A DNA stretch of 64,000 nucleotides from positions 1-64,000 of the forward strand of contig CANGHW010000015.1 of the NCBI GenBank assembly GCA_947453695.1, in the 5' to 3' direction. This document shows positions 20,489 to 30,902 of this stretch, in pieces. Both the position numbers and the translations under genes were made by a program. The notes beneath the pieces were generated by a model. The model ran no database searches, was not told the origin of the DNA, and saw nothing but the letters and a program-made list of their open reading frames with translations. Within the stretch, counting starts at the first letter, position 1. Each line of letters begins with the position of its first letter. Origin of the DNA: Opitutia bacterium. Its GTDB lineage: Bacteria; Verrucomicrobiota; Verrucomicrobiia; Opitutales; Opitutaceae.

Positions 20489-21334
20489 TTACTTCAGCGC
20501 CTTGCGCAGGAACTTCAGGCCGTCGACGGCGATGTTGTCGCGCTTCGGCTCGATCTTGCGCCAGATGGCGGCGGCGCGGGCGATCACCTTCACGTCCGTC
20601 GTAAACGATTCGATCACGACGTCGCCCTTGTAGCCGATGGCCTTGAGGGCCTTCACGATTTCCGGCCAGGCGATGTGATCGCCGCCGGGTGTGCCGCGGT
20701 CGCTGCCGCAGGCGTGGAAGTGGCCGAGGAGCTTGCCGACTTTGCGGATGGCGGCGGCCTGGTTCTTCTCCTCGATGTTCATGTGGAACGTGTCGAGGTG
20801 GAGCTTCACGGCCTTGGAGCCGACGGCTTTCACGAGCTTGAGACCCTGGTCGGCGGTATTGAGGAAATCGGTCTCGAAACGATTAAGCGGCTCGATGCAG
20901 ATCTCGACGCCCTTGGCTTCGGCGTGTTTCGCGAGGACCTTGAGGTTCTTCACCACGAGCGCCCACTCGATCTTTTGTTGGGCCGGCTCGACGGCATCGG
21001 CCTTGCCGACGACGGAGTAAACCGGGCCGATCAACTTCGGGCAGCCCATGGCCGCGGCTTGGTCGATGAGGGCGACGCAGTAGTCCATGGCGGCCTTCTG
21101 GTCGGCGTCGGAACCGCGGAAATCGCGGCCCGGGCCCATGCATGCGCAGATGCTGCCGATTGCGAGACCCGCCTTCTCGGCGGCGGCCTTGACCTTGGCC
21201 GGATCGATGTGGCTCGGGTCTTCGACCGGGATTTCAACGGTGTCGAAGCCCCACTTCTTGAATTTCGCGAAGAGCTTGGTGCTCTCAGTCGTGAACGGGG
21301 ACGCGTAGAGGAAGGAATTTAGGCCGATTCTCAT
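20489..21334 (-). CDS. Sugar phosphate isomerase/epimerase (xylose isomerase-like TIM barrel)
   Basis: MRIGLNSFLYASPFTTESTKLFAKFKKWGFDTVEIPVEDPSHID; GVEICIEPLNRFETDFLNTADQ; KLHLDTFHMNIEE. Confidence 0.85.
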   Translation of the reverse strand: MRIGLNSFLYASPFTTESTKLFAKFKKWGFDTVEIPVEDPSHIDPAKVKAAAEKAGLAIGSICACMGPGRDFRGSDADQKAAMDYCVALIDQAAAMGCPKLIGPVYSVVGKADAVEPAQQKIEWALVVKNLKVLAKHAEAKGVEICIEPLNRFETDFLNTADQGLKLVKAVGSKAVKLHLDTFHMNIEEKNQAAAIRKVGKLLGHFHACGSDRGTPGGDHIAWPEIVKALKAIGYKGDVVIESFTTDVKVIARAAAIWRKIEPKRDNIAVDGLKFLRKALK

Positions 21335-21598
21335 AGGAGGTTGGGGGATGATCTGACGGGAAACGCAAACGCCGAAGCGAGGCACCAAACCACCAGCGTC
21401 TTCCGCGGGCTCAAGCTTCAAACGCGTCCCATGCCAGCAAATCGCATGTGACCGTTCGCCTATTCCTCGCCCTCACTTTTCTTCCAACCCGGGCTTGCTT
21501 CCGGGCGCGGGGATGGTTGACGTGTTCAGATATACACTCCCCCTGCGCTTCATTTTTCTTCAACCCACCACCCTAAACGCTCAAATCACGCTCCTCAC

Positions 21599-22678
21599 AT
21601 GTCCAAAGCCGCTCCCGCCAAAACTGCTCCCACCACCGCCGCTGTCGCCACCGCCGCCGTCGCGCGCGACAAGAACATCGAACTCGCCGTTTCCTCCATC
21701 ACGAAACAGTTCGGCGAGGGCTCGATCATGCGCCTCGGCAGCAACGCCAAGATGAAGGTTGAGGTGCTCTCTACCGGCTCGCTTGCCATCGATCTCGCGC
21801 TCGGGGTCGGCGGTCTACCCAAGGGCCGTATCATCGAAATCTACGGCCCGGAATCCTCGGGTAAGACGACGTTCTGTCTCAGCGTCATCGCCGAAGCGCA
21901 GAAGAAAGGAGGCCTCGCCGCCTTCATCGACGTCGAGCATGCCCTCGATCCGAAATACGCCAAGATCGTCGGCGTGAAGCTCGACGATCTCCTCGTCTCC
22001 CAGCCCGACTCCGGCGAAGACGCGCTCAACATCATGGAGACGCTCATCCGCTCCAACTCGATCGACGTGATCGTCCTCGACTCCGTCGCCGCCCTCATCA
22101 CCAAGGCCGAACTCGACGGCCAGATGGGTGACATGACCATGGGCAGCCAGGCCCGCCTGATGTCGCAGGCCATGCGCCGCCTCACCGCCGTCGTGAGCAA
22201 GACGAACTGCGTGTGTATTTTCACCAATCAGATCCGCGAAAAGATCGGCGTCATGTTCGGCAGCCCCGAGACGACTTCCGGCGGCCGCGCGCTCAAGTTC
22301 TTCGCCTCCGTCCGCATCGACATCCGCCGCAAAGATCAGATCAAGACCCCCGAGGGCAAGGTCATCGGCAACCGCACGAAGATCAAAGTCGTAAAGAACA
22401 AGATCGCGCCTCCGTTCACCGAGGTGGAGTTCGACATCATGTATGATGAAGGCATCTCGAAGACCGGCTCGCTCATCGACCTCGGCATTGAGCACAAAGT
22501 CCTCGAAAAGAAGGGCGCGTGGATCGCCTACGAGGGCGCCCTCGTCGGCCAGGGCCGCGACGCCGCCAAGGCCGCCCTCAAAGAAAAGCCCGAACTCGCC
22601 GAGAAGATCACCAAGGCCGTCCTCGAGAAGGCCCAAGTCGTCGGTGGCACGGATGTGACGGGTCCGGAGACCGAATAA
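21599..22678 (+). CDS. recA: Recombinase RecA
   Basis: [85 protein letters not shown]. Confidence 0.98.
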   Translation: MSKAAPAKTAPTTAAVATAAVARDKNIELAVSSITKQFGEGSIMRLGSNAKMKVEVLSTGSLAIDLALGVGGLPKGRIIEIYGPESSGKTTFCLSVIAEAQKKGGLAAFIDVEHALDPKYAKIVGVKLDDLLVSQPDSGEDALNIMETLIRSNSIDVIVLDSVAALITKAELDGQMGDMTMGSQARLMSQAMRRLTAVVSKTNCVCIFTNQIREKIGVMFGSPETTSGGRALKFFASVRIDIRRKDQIKTPEGKVIGNRTKIKVVKNKIAPPFTEVEFDIMYDEGISKTGSLIDLGIEHKVLEKKGAWIAYEGALVGQGRDAAKAALKEKPELAEKITKAVLEKAQVVGGTDVTGPETE

Positions 22679-22740
22679 TCCGACAGAAAAGTCGTGCGCG
22701 CGGTCGCACTCGGGGCGGAGACTATTGTCTTTCGTCCCCT

Positions 22741-24003
22741 ATGAAAACCGTCGTTCACCGGGCCGCCCGTTGGCGGCAAACATTCACTGCTGCCCTCGGC
22801 CTCGTGCTGGTGGGCACGCTGGGGACAAGGGTCTGTGAGGTCGTGGCCGCCGAAGCCACGTCCGGCCCCGTTCTCATTTCGCGCACGGGCGGCGGCGGAG
22901 CCGGCTGGTCCAATCTCGCCGAACTCAAATCCGCCGCCGAGAAAGGAAATCCCCGGGCCTGCGCCGAATATGGCGAACTGCTCTTGCACGACGGCGATGC
23001 GCCGAAAGACGTGCCACGCGCGCTGCAACTCCTCGAACAAGCCGCGCGTGCGGCGCAGGCGCAGGCAGCGTTTCGGATCGGGATGCTCCTCGAAGAAGGC
23101 GAGGTCATCGCGCAAGACCGCGCCCGCGCTGTCGCCTACTTGCGCGCGGCCGCGGTCGGCGGCGTTGCCGAGGCGTTTCGCAACGTCGGCGTCGCCTACT
23201 CCACCGGCCGCGGTGTGAAACTCGACTACGCAGAGGCCCTCGCGTGGTTTATACTCGCGGAAAAACATGGCACGGCTGGCACCGTCGCCGCCGATCTCCG
23301 CACATTTCTTACTAAACAGCGCCGCATCGACCCCATCGCCGCCGGCGAACGCCGCGCACCCGAACTGGAGCGTGAGCTTGCGCAGACCGATGTCGTGAAA
23401 GCGCTCCCCTCCCCGGCTCCACTCGCGGCGACAGCCGGCGACAGCGCAAACAGCGCTGAGCCGCCGGTGAAGATCGTCGCCCCCTCCGGCCGCGTGCTTA
23501 CATGGTCTAATCTTGCTGTCCTCCAGCGCGCCGCCGAACAAGGCACTGCGGACGGGCTCGCTGCGCTTGGCCAACTCCAGCTCGAAGGAAAACTTGTCCC
23601 CGAAGATTCACGTGCCGCCGTTGCGACGCTCGAGCGTGGGGCCAAGGCCGGCAGCGCCGACGCCGCGCAACTTCTCGCTGATCTCTACACGAAGGGCACG
23701 AAAATCGGCCGCGATCCCGCCAAAGCGTTTTCCTACACCCTGCAAGCCGCACGCGGCGGCGTGCGCACGGCGATTTTCAACCTCGGCGCATGCTATGCGA
23801 ATGGCACTGGCACCAAGACTAACTACACCGAGTCGCTCGCGTGGCTCATTGTCGCCAAGCACTACAATCTCGATTCCGGCTCACTCGGCCGTATCCGCGA
23901 CTACCTCGCGAAAGCCGATGCGAAACAGATTCCGCTCGCTGAGCGCCGGGCCGCCGAACGCATTAAAGAAATCGACGCCGCGCGAGCAAAGCAGGGTGAC
24001 TGA
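22741..24003 (+). CDS. Sel1/TPR-like repeat protein, secreted
   Basis: AAVGGVAEAFRNVGVAYSTGRGVKLDYAEALAWFILAEKHG and similar Sel1-type repeats after a signal-like N-terminus. Confidence 0.75.
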   Translation: MKTVVHRAARWRQTFTAALGLVLVGTLGTRVCEVVAAEATSGPVLISRTGGGGAGWSNLAELKSAAEKGNPRACAEYGELLLHDGDAPKDVPRALQLLEQAARAAQAQAAFRIGMLLEEGEVIAQDRARAVAYLRAAAVGGVAEAFRNVGVAYSTGRGVKLDYAEALAWFILAEKHGTAGTVAADLRTFLTKQRRIDPIAAGERRAPELERELAQTDVVKALPSPAPLAATAGDSANSAEPPVKIVAPSGRVLTWSNLAVLQRAAEQGTADGLAALGQLQLEGKLVPEDSRAAVATLERGAKAGSADAAQLLADLYTKGTKIGRDPAKAFSYTLQAARGGVRTAIFNLGACYANGTGTKTNYTESLAWLIVAKHYNLDSGSLGRIRDYLAKADAKQIPLAERRAAERIKEIDAARAKQGD

Positions 24004-24055
24004 CAGGTAGTTTCCGCAGTTGCGCCGCCGGCGCGTGCTGGGCGACGCTGCCGGT

Positions 24056-24577
24056 ATGAATTCGTGGCGCGGCGTTTTTTTCATTCTCGGTGGTCTGCTG
24101 GGAATGTTGGGTGTGACGAGTTGCTCCACGACGGTGGATAGCCTTGGTGGCGCGAAGGCAGATCGTGCGGAAATCGAAAACCGCATCGCGTCGATCCGTG
24201 ATTCGATCCGCGCGCGGAAGGCCGAGGGTATTGTGCACTACGGCACGGCCGACTGGAGTTTCACCGGTCCCGACGGTGTGACGTTTAATCGCGCGAGCTA
24301 CCTGGTGCGCGCTGAGGCCTTGTTTGCGCGCGTGCCGGTCATCGAGTCGTTGGAGACGAAGATTGATCGGCTCGTCACGACGGTCACGACCGCCGAGGTT
24401 GAAATCACGCAGACCATGGTGCGGCGCGAAATCGATCCAGCCACGAAGGCGGAGAGCCGCGTGTGGCTGCGTTATCGCGAGCAGCACCTGTGGCTGAAAA
24501 CCGACCGTGGCTGGTGTGTGCAACGTGTCGCGTTTCTCGGCGCGCCGGAGCGCAAGATATTGCCGCCGGGACCGTGA
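24056..24577 (+). CDS. Hypothetical lipoprotein
   Basis: MNSWRGVFFILGGLLGMLGVTSCSTT lipobox-like N-terminus. Confidence 0.55.
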   Translation: MNSWRGVFFILGGLLGMLGVTSCSTTVDSLGGAKADRAEIENRIASIRDSIRARKAEGIVHYGTADWSFTGPDGVTFNRASYLVRAEALFARVPVIESLETKIDRLVTTVTTAEVEITQTMVRREIDPATKAESRVWLRYREQHLWLKTDRGWCVQRVAFLGAPERKILPPGP

Positions 24578-24589
24578 TCGGATTGGCGG

Positions 24590-25234
24590 CTACCGGCGTG
24601 CTGCCAGCGGAATCACGAACTTCAGCGCTGTGTGCGTCGCGGAGAAGCCGCAAACTTTGTTATCTACAAGGCCGGCGGCCTTGCCGGCGCGCATCACGTC
24701 GACGTCCTTTACGCGTGCAGCTTTGCCCTTGAGTGACACGACCCAGATCGCGCCGGTCGGTGCGAGGTGACGTTTCAGCGCCGCGAGCTTCGTGAGTTCC
24801 ACCTCGCTGTCGGCCGGATAGAATATGAAATCGAGTCCGCCGGGCCGCGGTGTGGCTGGGAGCTTTTCGAGCGGGGGCGCCGCCAATCGCGCTGCGGCTT
24901 GCGTGCGAAATTCCGGATCGTGGACGCCGAGAATCGCCGTCCGCGAGTCCGCTTTCAGGCCGAGTTTGTCGATGAGGCTTCTCGGCGAACGAATCTTTAG
25001 CGCCCATTTCTCCGCCGTCGCCGTATCGCCGAGGAGTAGAGTGAGTGAGCCGCCGGCATGCACGACTGTCAGTTCCCCTGAGTCGCCGCTTGCGACATCC
25101 GCGGATTTTACTGTGGCGAGCGGCACCGTGAGCTTGGTGCTGCCCCGAAAGGCCAATGCGCTTGAGTCGAGGTGCGCGGTGCCGGTGAATTCGTCGCGGC
25201 TGAGGCGAAGGGTGCAGCGGAGTTCGAGGCCCAT
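24590..25234 (-). CDS. Hypothetical protein, DUF3052-like C-terminus
   Basis: LDFIFYPADSEVELTKLAALKRHLAPTGAIWVVSLKG...AGKAAGLVDNKVCGFSATHTALKFVIP. Confidence 0.6.
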   Translation of the reverse strand: MGLELRCTLRLSRDEFTGTAHLDSSALAFRGSTKLTVPLATVKSADVASGDSGELTVVHAGGSLTLLLGDTATAEKWALKIRSPRSLIDKLGLKADSRTAILGVHDPEFRTQAAARLAAPPLEKLPATPRPGGLDFIFYPADSEVELTKLAALKRHLAPTGAIWVVSLKGKAARVKDVDVMRAGKAAGLVDNKVCGFSATHTALKFVIPLAARR

Positions 25235-25262
25235 GGGCGGAGAGCGTGGAGATTCGTGTGAA

Positions 25263-25781
25263 TTACCGAAAGGTCGGAGCAGGTTCGGCGAACTTTTTCG
25301 CGAGGCCTGCGAGATAGGTCTCAAGAGTGGCGGTGTGACCGAACGCAAAGCGCGCGAGAAACCGGAAGAGAACATTTTTCACAAAACCTTCCTCGGTGAT
25401 GCGCAGCTCCGTGCCGCTCGACGTCGCGCGGAATTCAAAAATCCACCGTCCGCCGTATGGGAGATTTTCGTCGGCGATCTCGACCACGAGGCGGGTGTCG
25501 GCGCGTTCCTCGCGCACGACATAGGTCACGGCGCCGTGGCGCGAGGTTTCGCGATAGCTCACGGCACCCTCGTATGCCGGGAGCAATTCGACCGCGGAAA
25601 TCCCGCGGCGCCAGGTAGGCAGCGTCGCGAAGTCTCGCACGACGGCAAAAACGACTGCGGGCGCTTGGCGAAATGTCGCCGTGCGTGTCGCAACGTGTTC
25701 ACGCGGCAGAAGTGCGCCGATGAGCGCGATCAGGACGACGAGCAGCGCGAACGCACCGCCGGCAAGGAGTAGCCAGTTCAT
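25263..25781 (-). CDS. SRPBCC-family protein with N-terminal TM
   Basis: EHVATRTATFRQAPAVVFAVVRDFATLPTWRRGISAVELLP...; overlaps the next gene by 4 bp. Confidence 0.65.
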   Translation of the reverse strand: MNWLLLAGGAFALLVVLIALIGALLPREHVATRTATFRQAPAVVFAVVRDFATLPTWRRGISAVELLPAYEGAVSYRETSRHGAVTYVVREERADTRLVVEIADENLPYGGRWIFEFRATSSGTELRITEEGFVKNVLFRFLARFAFGHTATLETYLAGLAKKFAEPAPTFR

Positions 25782-26245
25782 GCGGGTTTCCTCGACTTGG
25801 GATACTTTACCTGGAGCTGACGCGCAGCGCGGGCGAGTAGAGCCAAGCCGTGGACCGCGCGAGTGCGCCCGTTCGGAGTGAGCTGCACCAGCAATGCGGT
25901 CATGCGGCCGGGATCGAGGATCGACGTGGTGGCCATCGCCTCTGCGCCGATCGGGGTGAGACGAAGTTCGACTTGGCGGCGATCACGGGGGCGGGCGCGG
26001 CGTGAAAGGTAGCCTCGTTCCCCCAATCGTTGCAGTTGAGCGGAGAGGGCGGGTGCCCCGATTCCGAGGTGCCGAGCGAGCGGACCGGCGAGCATCGGCG
26101 TGTTAGTATCAAGATGGCCGAGGAGAACGATGTCCTTGTCGGTCAGTTTATATCGATTGGTGCGTCCGCGCGGGTGAGTGAGATGGCAGGCGTGGTAAAT
26201 CTGCGGGTAATAGCGGAGCACATCTTGAGTGAGCCGGGAGATCAT
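25778..26245 (-). CDS. MarR-family transcriptional regulator
   Basis: [64 protein letters not shown] winged helix; start uncertain (could be 26299). Confidence 0.72.
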   Translation of the reverse strand: MISRLTQDVLRYYPQIYHACHLTHPRGRTNRYKLTDKDIVLLGHLDTNTPMLAGPLARHLGIGAPALSAQLQRLGERGYLSRRARPRDRRQVELRLTPIGAEAMATTSILDPGRMTALLVQLTPNGRTRAVHGLALLARAARQLQVKYPKSRKPA

Positions 26246-26348
26246 CGCCCGAGCAGCATACCGGGACCGCGATGCTTCGTCAAAACGAAGCAAATTCATC
26301 GGCGCATTGCGTCGGAGCGGCCAAATCGGTTCGCTGACCTTCTTTCCG

Positions 26349-27104
26349 ATGACCCACTACGCCGCAACTGCCACCGCGAATTCCGCGACCGCCTCCGTGC
26401 GCGAGCCGGTGTTTCATGTGCGTGGTCTCGGACGCGTTTATGGCGAGGGCACCGCGGCGGTCACAGCGCTGCGCGGAGTGGATCTCGATTTCTACGCGAG
26501 TGAGCTGATCGTGCTCCTTGGAGCCTCCGGCAGCGGCAAATCCACGTTGCTCAATCAGCTGGGCGGCCTCGATTCGCCCACGCACGGGACTTTGCTCTAC
26601 CGCGGCTGGAATCTTGGCACGGCTGACGAAGCGGGGCTCACGAATTTCCGCCGCGACGCTGTGGGTTTCGTGTTTCAGGCCTACAATCTCATCCCTAGCC
26701 TCACCGCGCGCGAAAATGTAGCACTCATCACGGAGATCTGCGCCGATCCGATGGCCCCGGAAGAGGCGTTGCAGCTCGTTGGTCTCGGCGAGCGCATGGA
26801 TCACTTCCCCGCTCAACTTTCCGGTGGCGAACAACAACGCGTGGCCATCGCGCGCGCGATCGCGAAGCGCCCCGCCGTGCTCCTTTGCGACGAGCCGACC
26901 GGCGCGCTCGACGTGCGCACGGGCATCACCGTGCTCGAAGCCATCGAACGCATCAACCGCGAGCTCGGCACGCTCGCCGTGATCATCACCCACAACGCGA
27001 TTCTCGCCGACATGGCCGACCGCGTCTTCACGCTCTCCGACGGTCGCGTGGTGAGTGAGCGCACCAACACCCACCGCGGCTCGGCGCGCGACCTTGCCTG
27101 GTAA
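26349..27104 (+). CDS. ABC transporter ATP-binding protein (LolD/MacB type)
   Basis: [59 protein letters not shown]. Confidence 0.92.
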   Translation: MTHYAATATANSATASVREPVFHVRGLGRVYGEGTAAVTALRGVDLDFYASELIVLLGASGSGKSTLLNQLGGLDSPTHGTLLYRGWNLGTADEAGLTNFRRDAVGFVFQAYNLIPSLTARENVALITEICADPMAPEEALQLVGLGERMDHFPAQLSGGEQQRVAIARAIAKRPAVLLCDEPTGALDVRTGITVLEAIERINRELGTLAVIITHNAILADMADRVFTLSDGRVVSERTNTHRGSARDLAW

Positions 27105-27179
27105 GATGAAACCCTCCTTCGCGAGCGTTTTCTTATTCGTAACCGTGAGCGCGAGCGAGTGGATGTGCGCTTGCGCGTT

Positions 27180-29546
27180 ATGAGCCTCCTCGACCGCAAA
27201 CTGCTTCGCGATCTCCGCGCGTTGAAGTCACAGGCGATTGCCGTCGCGCTCGTGATGGCGTGCGGGCTCGCGATGATGATCATGACGCGCTCGCTGATTC
27301 TTTCGCTCGAGACGACGCGCGACACTTACTATAGCGAAAACCGTTTCGCTCAGGTGTTTGCCCGGTTGAAACGCGCACCCAACGCCGTGCGGGAGCAACT
27401 CGCGGCCATCCCCGGGGTCGCCACGGTGCAAACGGGTATCGCGATCCAAGTCACGCTCGACGTGCCGGGTCTGCCGGAGCCTGCGGTTGGCTTGATCAAC
27501 TCGCTGCCGGAGCGGGGCGAGCCGGTGCTCAATCGCCCCTACGTGCGCGCCGGTCGTCTGCCGCTCGGGCGCACGACGCGTGGCGAGATGGCGGTGGGCG
27601 AAGCGTTTGCTGAGGCCCACGGGCTGAAGCCAGGCGACACGGTCTCCGCGATTCTCAACGGCACGAAGCAGACCTTTCACCTTTCGGGCATCATGCTCTC
27701 GCCGGAGTTCATTTTTGAAGCCCCGCCCGGCGCCGCGTTGCCCGACAACAAAACTTACGGCGTCTTTTGGATGCCCTATAAGGAACTTGCGACGGCGTTT
27801 CAGCTTTATGGTGCCTTTAACAACGTAGCGCTCACGCTGTCGCCTGACGCGGCCGAGGGTGAAGTGATCGCCGCTGTGAATAGGGTGCTCGCGCCCTATG
27901 GTGGACGCGGCGCCTACGGTCGCGCCAACCACCCGTCGCACCGACGGGTCGACGACGAGATTCGCGTGCTTCAGGGACTCTCCGTCGCGTTCCCGCTCGT
28001 GTTTCTGAGTGTCGCGGCGTTCATGACGAATTCCGTAATGAGCCGGCAGATTGCACTTCAGCGTGAACAAATCGCGATGCTCAAGGCCTGTGGTTTCAGC
28101 AACAGGCAAGTGGGCGCTCACTACTTCAAGTTCTCGCTCGCGATTGTGGTGCTCGGCGTCGGCGTCGGCGCAATCGGTGGCATCACACTCGGGCACCGGC
28201 TGGTTGAAATGTATCATCTATTTTTCCGGTTTCCTCAGCTCGACTTCGTGCTCGATGCCCGCGTGTTGTTTGCCGCAGCGGCGGTGAGCGCGCTCGCGGC
28301 GTTTGCAGGGGTGGCGGGTGCGGTGCGGCGGGCGGTGGCGTTGCCTCCGGCGGAGGCGATGCGGCCCGAGGCACCGGCGAGTTTTCGCCCAGCGTTTGTC
28401 GAGCGGATCGGTGGTGCGCGCTGGTTCAGTGCGTCGTTTCGCATGGCGCTGCGCAACATCGAGCGCCGGCCTATCCGCAGCGGACTGACGTGTCTCGCCC
28501 TCGCGCTGGCAACGGGAATTCTGATCGTGCCGAACTCGTTTCGTGACGGGATCGCCTACGTGATCGATTTTCAGTGGGACATCGTGCAGCGCCAGACGGT
28601 CACGCTCTCGCTCGTGGAACCGGGGCCAGCTCGCGCGATCGCGGATTTCCGTCACTTGCCCGGGGTGGAACTGGCGGAGCCGTTTCGCTACGTGCCGGTG
28701 GAGCTGCGCTCGGGGCCGATTTCACGCCGCCTCAGCATACAAGGTTTGCCGGCCCGCGGGACGTTGAGTCGCGTGATCGACGCGCGGCCACAGCAGCTCA
28801 CGCTACCCGCCCGCGGAGTCGTCATCTCCGCGAAGCTTGCCGACATTTTGCAGGTGCGACCGGGCGATGAAATTGTGGCCAAGGTCCTCGAGGGCCACGA
28901 GCGCGAGCTCTCGATTCCCGTAGTCGGGCTCGCCGAAGATTTCGCCGGTATGGCAGCCTACATGGAGATCACGGCACTGAACCGGCTGCTGCTGGAAGGC
29001 GACCGCATCAGCGGCGCCCACATCGTCGTGAGCGCCGGACGTTGGCAGGAATTTTTGCAGACGGTGAAGAATACGCCGCGCGCTGCGGGCTGTGTGATCA
29101 AGAATTCGATTCGTGACGGGTTTCGAAAAACTACGGGCGAGAGCATCGGGCTGCTGCAAAAGATGTATATGATGTTTGCGACGATCGTGGCATTCGGCAT
29201 CATCTATAACAGCGCGCGCATCTCGCTCTCGGAGCGCGCGCGCGAATTGGCGACCTTGCGCGTGCTCGGCTTCAGTCGCGGTGAAGTTGGCGCGGTGCTC
29301 GTGGGCGAGCTGGTGCTGCTCACACTGATCGCACTGCCCATCGGCCTCGTGATCGGTTCGCTGTTCGCAAAGGGTATTCTCACCGCGGTGAACACCGAGA
29401 CGGTGCGGCTGCCGCTCGTGCTGACGGCGTCGAACTATGCCTTCGCCGTGCTCGTCGTCGCGTGTGCCTCGGCACTGTCCGCGCTGTTCGCGGCGCGCAA
29501 ACTGGCCGAGATCGATCTTGTGAGTGCGCTAAAGGCCATCGACTGA
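27180..29546 (+). CDS. ABC transporter permease, FtsX-like
   Basis: [25 protein letters not shown]; duplicated FtsX-type TM segments; [30 protein letters not shown]. Confidence 0.9.
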   Translation: MSLLDRKLLRDLRALKSQAIAVALVMACGLAMMIMTRSLILSLETTRDTYYSENRFAQVFARLKRAPNAVREQLAAIPGVATVQTGIAIQVTLDVPGLPEPAVGLINSLPERGEPVLNRPYVRAGRLPLGRTTRGEMAVGEAFAEAHGLKPGDTVSAILNGTKQTFHLSGIMLSPEFIFEAPPGAALPDNKTYGVFWMPYKELATAFQLYGAFNNVALTLSPDAAEGEVIAAVNRVLAPYGGRGAYGRANHPSHRRVDDEIRVLQGLSVAFPLVFLSVAAFMTNSVMSRQIALQREQIAMLKACGFSNRQVGAHYFKFSLAIVVLGVGVGAIGGITLGHRLVEMYHLFFRFPQLDFVLDARVLFAAAAVSALAAFAGVAGAVRRAVALPPAEAMRPEAPASFRPAFVERIGGARWFSASFRMALRNIERRPIRSGLTCLALALATGILIVPNSFRDGIAYVIDFQWDIVQRQTVTLSLVEPGPARAIADFRHLPGVELAEPFRYVPVELRSGPISRRLSIQGLPARGTLSRVIDARPQQLTLPARGVVISAKLADILQVRPGDEIVAKVLEGHERELSIPVVGLAEDFAGMAAYMEITALNRLLLEGDRISGAHIVVSAGRWQEFLQTVKNTPRAAGCVIKNSIRDGFRKTTGESIGLLQKMYMMFATIVAFGIIYNSARISLSERARELATLRVLGFSRGEVGAVLVGELVLLTLIALPIGLVIGSLFAKGILTAVNTETVRLPLVLTASNYAFAVLVVACASALSALFAARKLAEIDLVSALKAID

Positions 29547-29577
29547 GATTTCGCCCGCGCTCCATAAATTTTCCTCC

Positions 29578-30828
29578 ATGAAGAACGACGCTCCCCTGCC
29601 CTCTCCTGCCGCGAAGAAGAACGCTCCACCCGCGTGGCGTCGACGGCTGCCTTGGTTGGGCGGACTCGCGCTCGTGGCGTTGATCGTAGTGGGACTCTGG
29701 CCACGCCCGGTTCCGGTCGAGGCAGGCAAAGTCACCCGTGGGCCGCTCGTCGTGACCGTGGACGAGGAGGGCATGACACGCGTGAAGAACCGCTACCTCG
29801 TCTCCGCACCGGTGGGCGGACAATTGCGTCGCATCGATTGGAAGGCTGGAGCTGTCGTTGAGGCCGGCAAGACGGTGCTTGCGGTGATTGAGGGCGGTGG
29901 GGCCGATTTCCTCGATGCGCGCAGCCAAGCTCAGGCCGAGGCGCGCGTGCGGGCAGCGGAAGCGGCGCACGCGGCGGCGGCGGCGCAGGTTGAGCGGGCG
30001 CGGGCGGCGGCAAAAATGTTTGCCGGGGACTTCGAGCGGCTGAAGCAGTTGTTCGCACAAAAGGTTTTATCAGCACAGGAGTTCGATGCCGCGCAAATGC
30101 GCACCAGCACGGCCGCGCAGGACGAGCGAGCCACAGAATTTTCGCTGAAGGTGGCGGAGTTTGAGTGGCAACAGGCGCGCGCGTTGTTGAGTCGCGGGCA
30201 ACCGGGCGGCGGTAGCGAGCCGCTGGTTATTACCTCGCCGGTGACCGGGCGGATTTTGCGGGTTTTCCAAGAGAGTGCGCGCCTGGTGCCCGGCGGCTTT
30301 TCACTCATGGAGGTCGGTGATCCCACCGATCTCGAGGTGCGCATCGAGGTGCTGTCACGCGACGGCGTCGCGATCCAATCAGGCGCACGCGTGATGCTCG
30401 AGCAGTGGGGTGGCGCGGAGTCGCTCGCAGCGCGGGTGCGTCACGTCGAGCCGTCGGCCTTCACGAAGATCTCGGCCCTCGGTGTGGAGGAGCAGCGCGT
30501 CTACGTCGTGGCGGATTTCACCGATGCGTTGGAAAAACGAACGACACTCGGAGACAGCTATCGCGTCGAGGCGCGGGTCGTCGTCTGGGAGAGTGCTGCG
30601 GCGCTGCGCGCACCGGCCGGGGCGTTGTTTCAGCGCGGCGGTGTGTGGCAGGCGTTTGTGGTCGAAGGCGGTGCGGCGCGCTTACGCACGGTGAAAACGG
30701 GGCGCAGCAACGGAGTAGAAACCGAGGTCGTCGAGGGTCTCACCGAGGGCGCGCAGGTGGTAGTTTATCCCGGGGATAAAGTTTCCGATGGCACCCGCGT
30801 CACGCCGCTCGTCGTGAGCGGGCGCTGA
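29578..30828 (+). CDS. HlyD/RND-type periplasmic adaptor
   Basis: RNRYLVSAPVGGQLRRIDWKAGAVVEAGKTVLAVI-type lipoyl motif, coiled-coil, beta-barrel region. Confidence 0.85.
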   Translation: MKNDAPLPSPAAKKNAPPAWRRRLPWLGGLALVALIVVGLWPRPVPVEAGKVTRGPLVVTVDEEGMTRVKNRYLVSAPVGGQLRRIDWKAGAVVEAGKTVLAVIEGGGADFLDARSQAQAEARVRAAEAAHAAAAAQVERARAAAKMFAGDFERLKQLFAQKVLSAQEFDAAQMRTSTAAQDERATEFSLKVAEFEWQQARALLSRGQPGGGSEPLVITSPVTGRILRVFQESARLVPGGFSLMEVGDPTDLEVRIEVLSRDGVAIQSGARVMLEQWGGAESLAARVRHVEPSAFTKISALGVEEQRVYVVADFTDALEKRTTLGDSYRVEARVVVWESAAALRAPAGALFQRGGVWQAFVVEGGAARLRTVKTGRSNGVETEVVEGLTEGAQVVVYPGDKVSDGTRVTPLVVSGR

Positions 30829-30902
30829 TCGAGTGCGGCCCGTGCGAGCTTGTCGCACGTTTGACTTGGTTCGGTCGGGCAGGAAGCGTGCTCGCCCGTC
30901 CC

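Noticed and set aside
21335-21598. SOS/LexA-type operator upstream of recA
   Set aside because: No clear palindromic operator of a known class; tgttcagatataca is only weakly symmetric.
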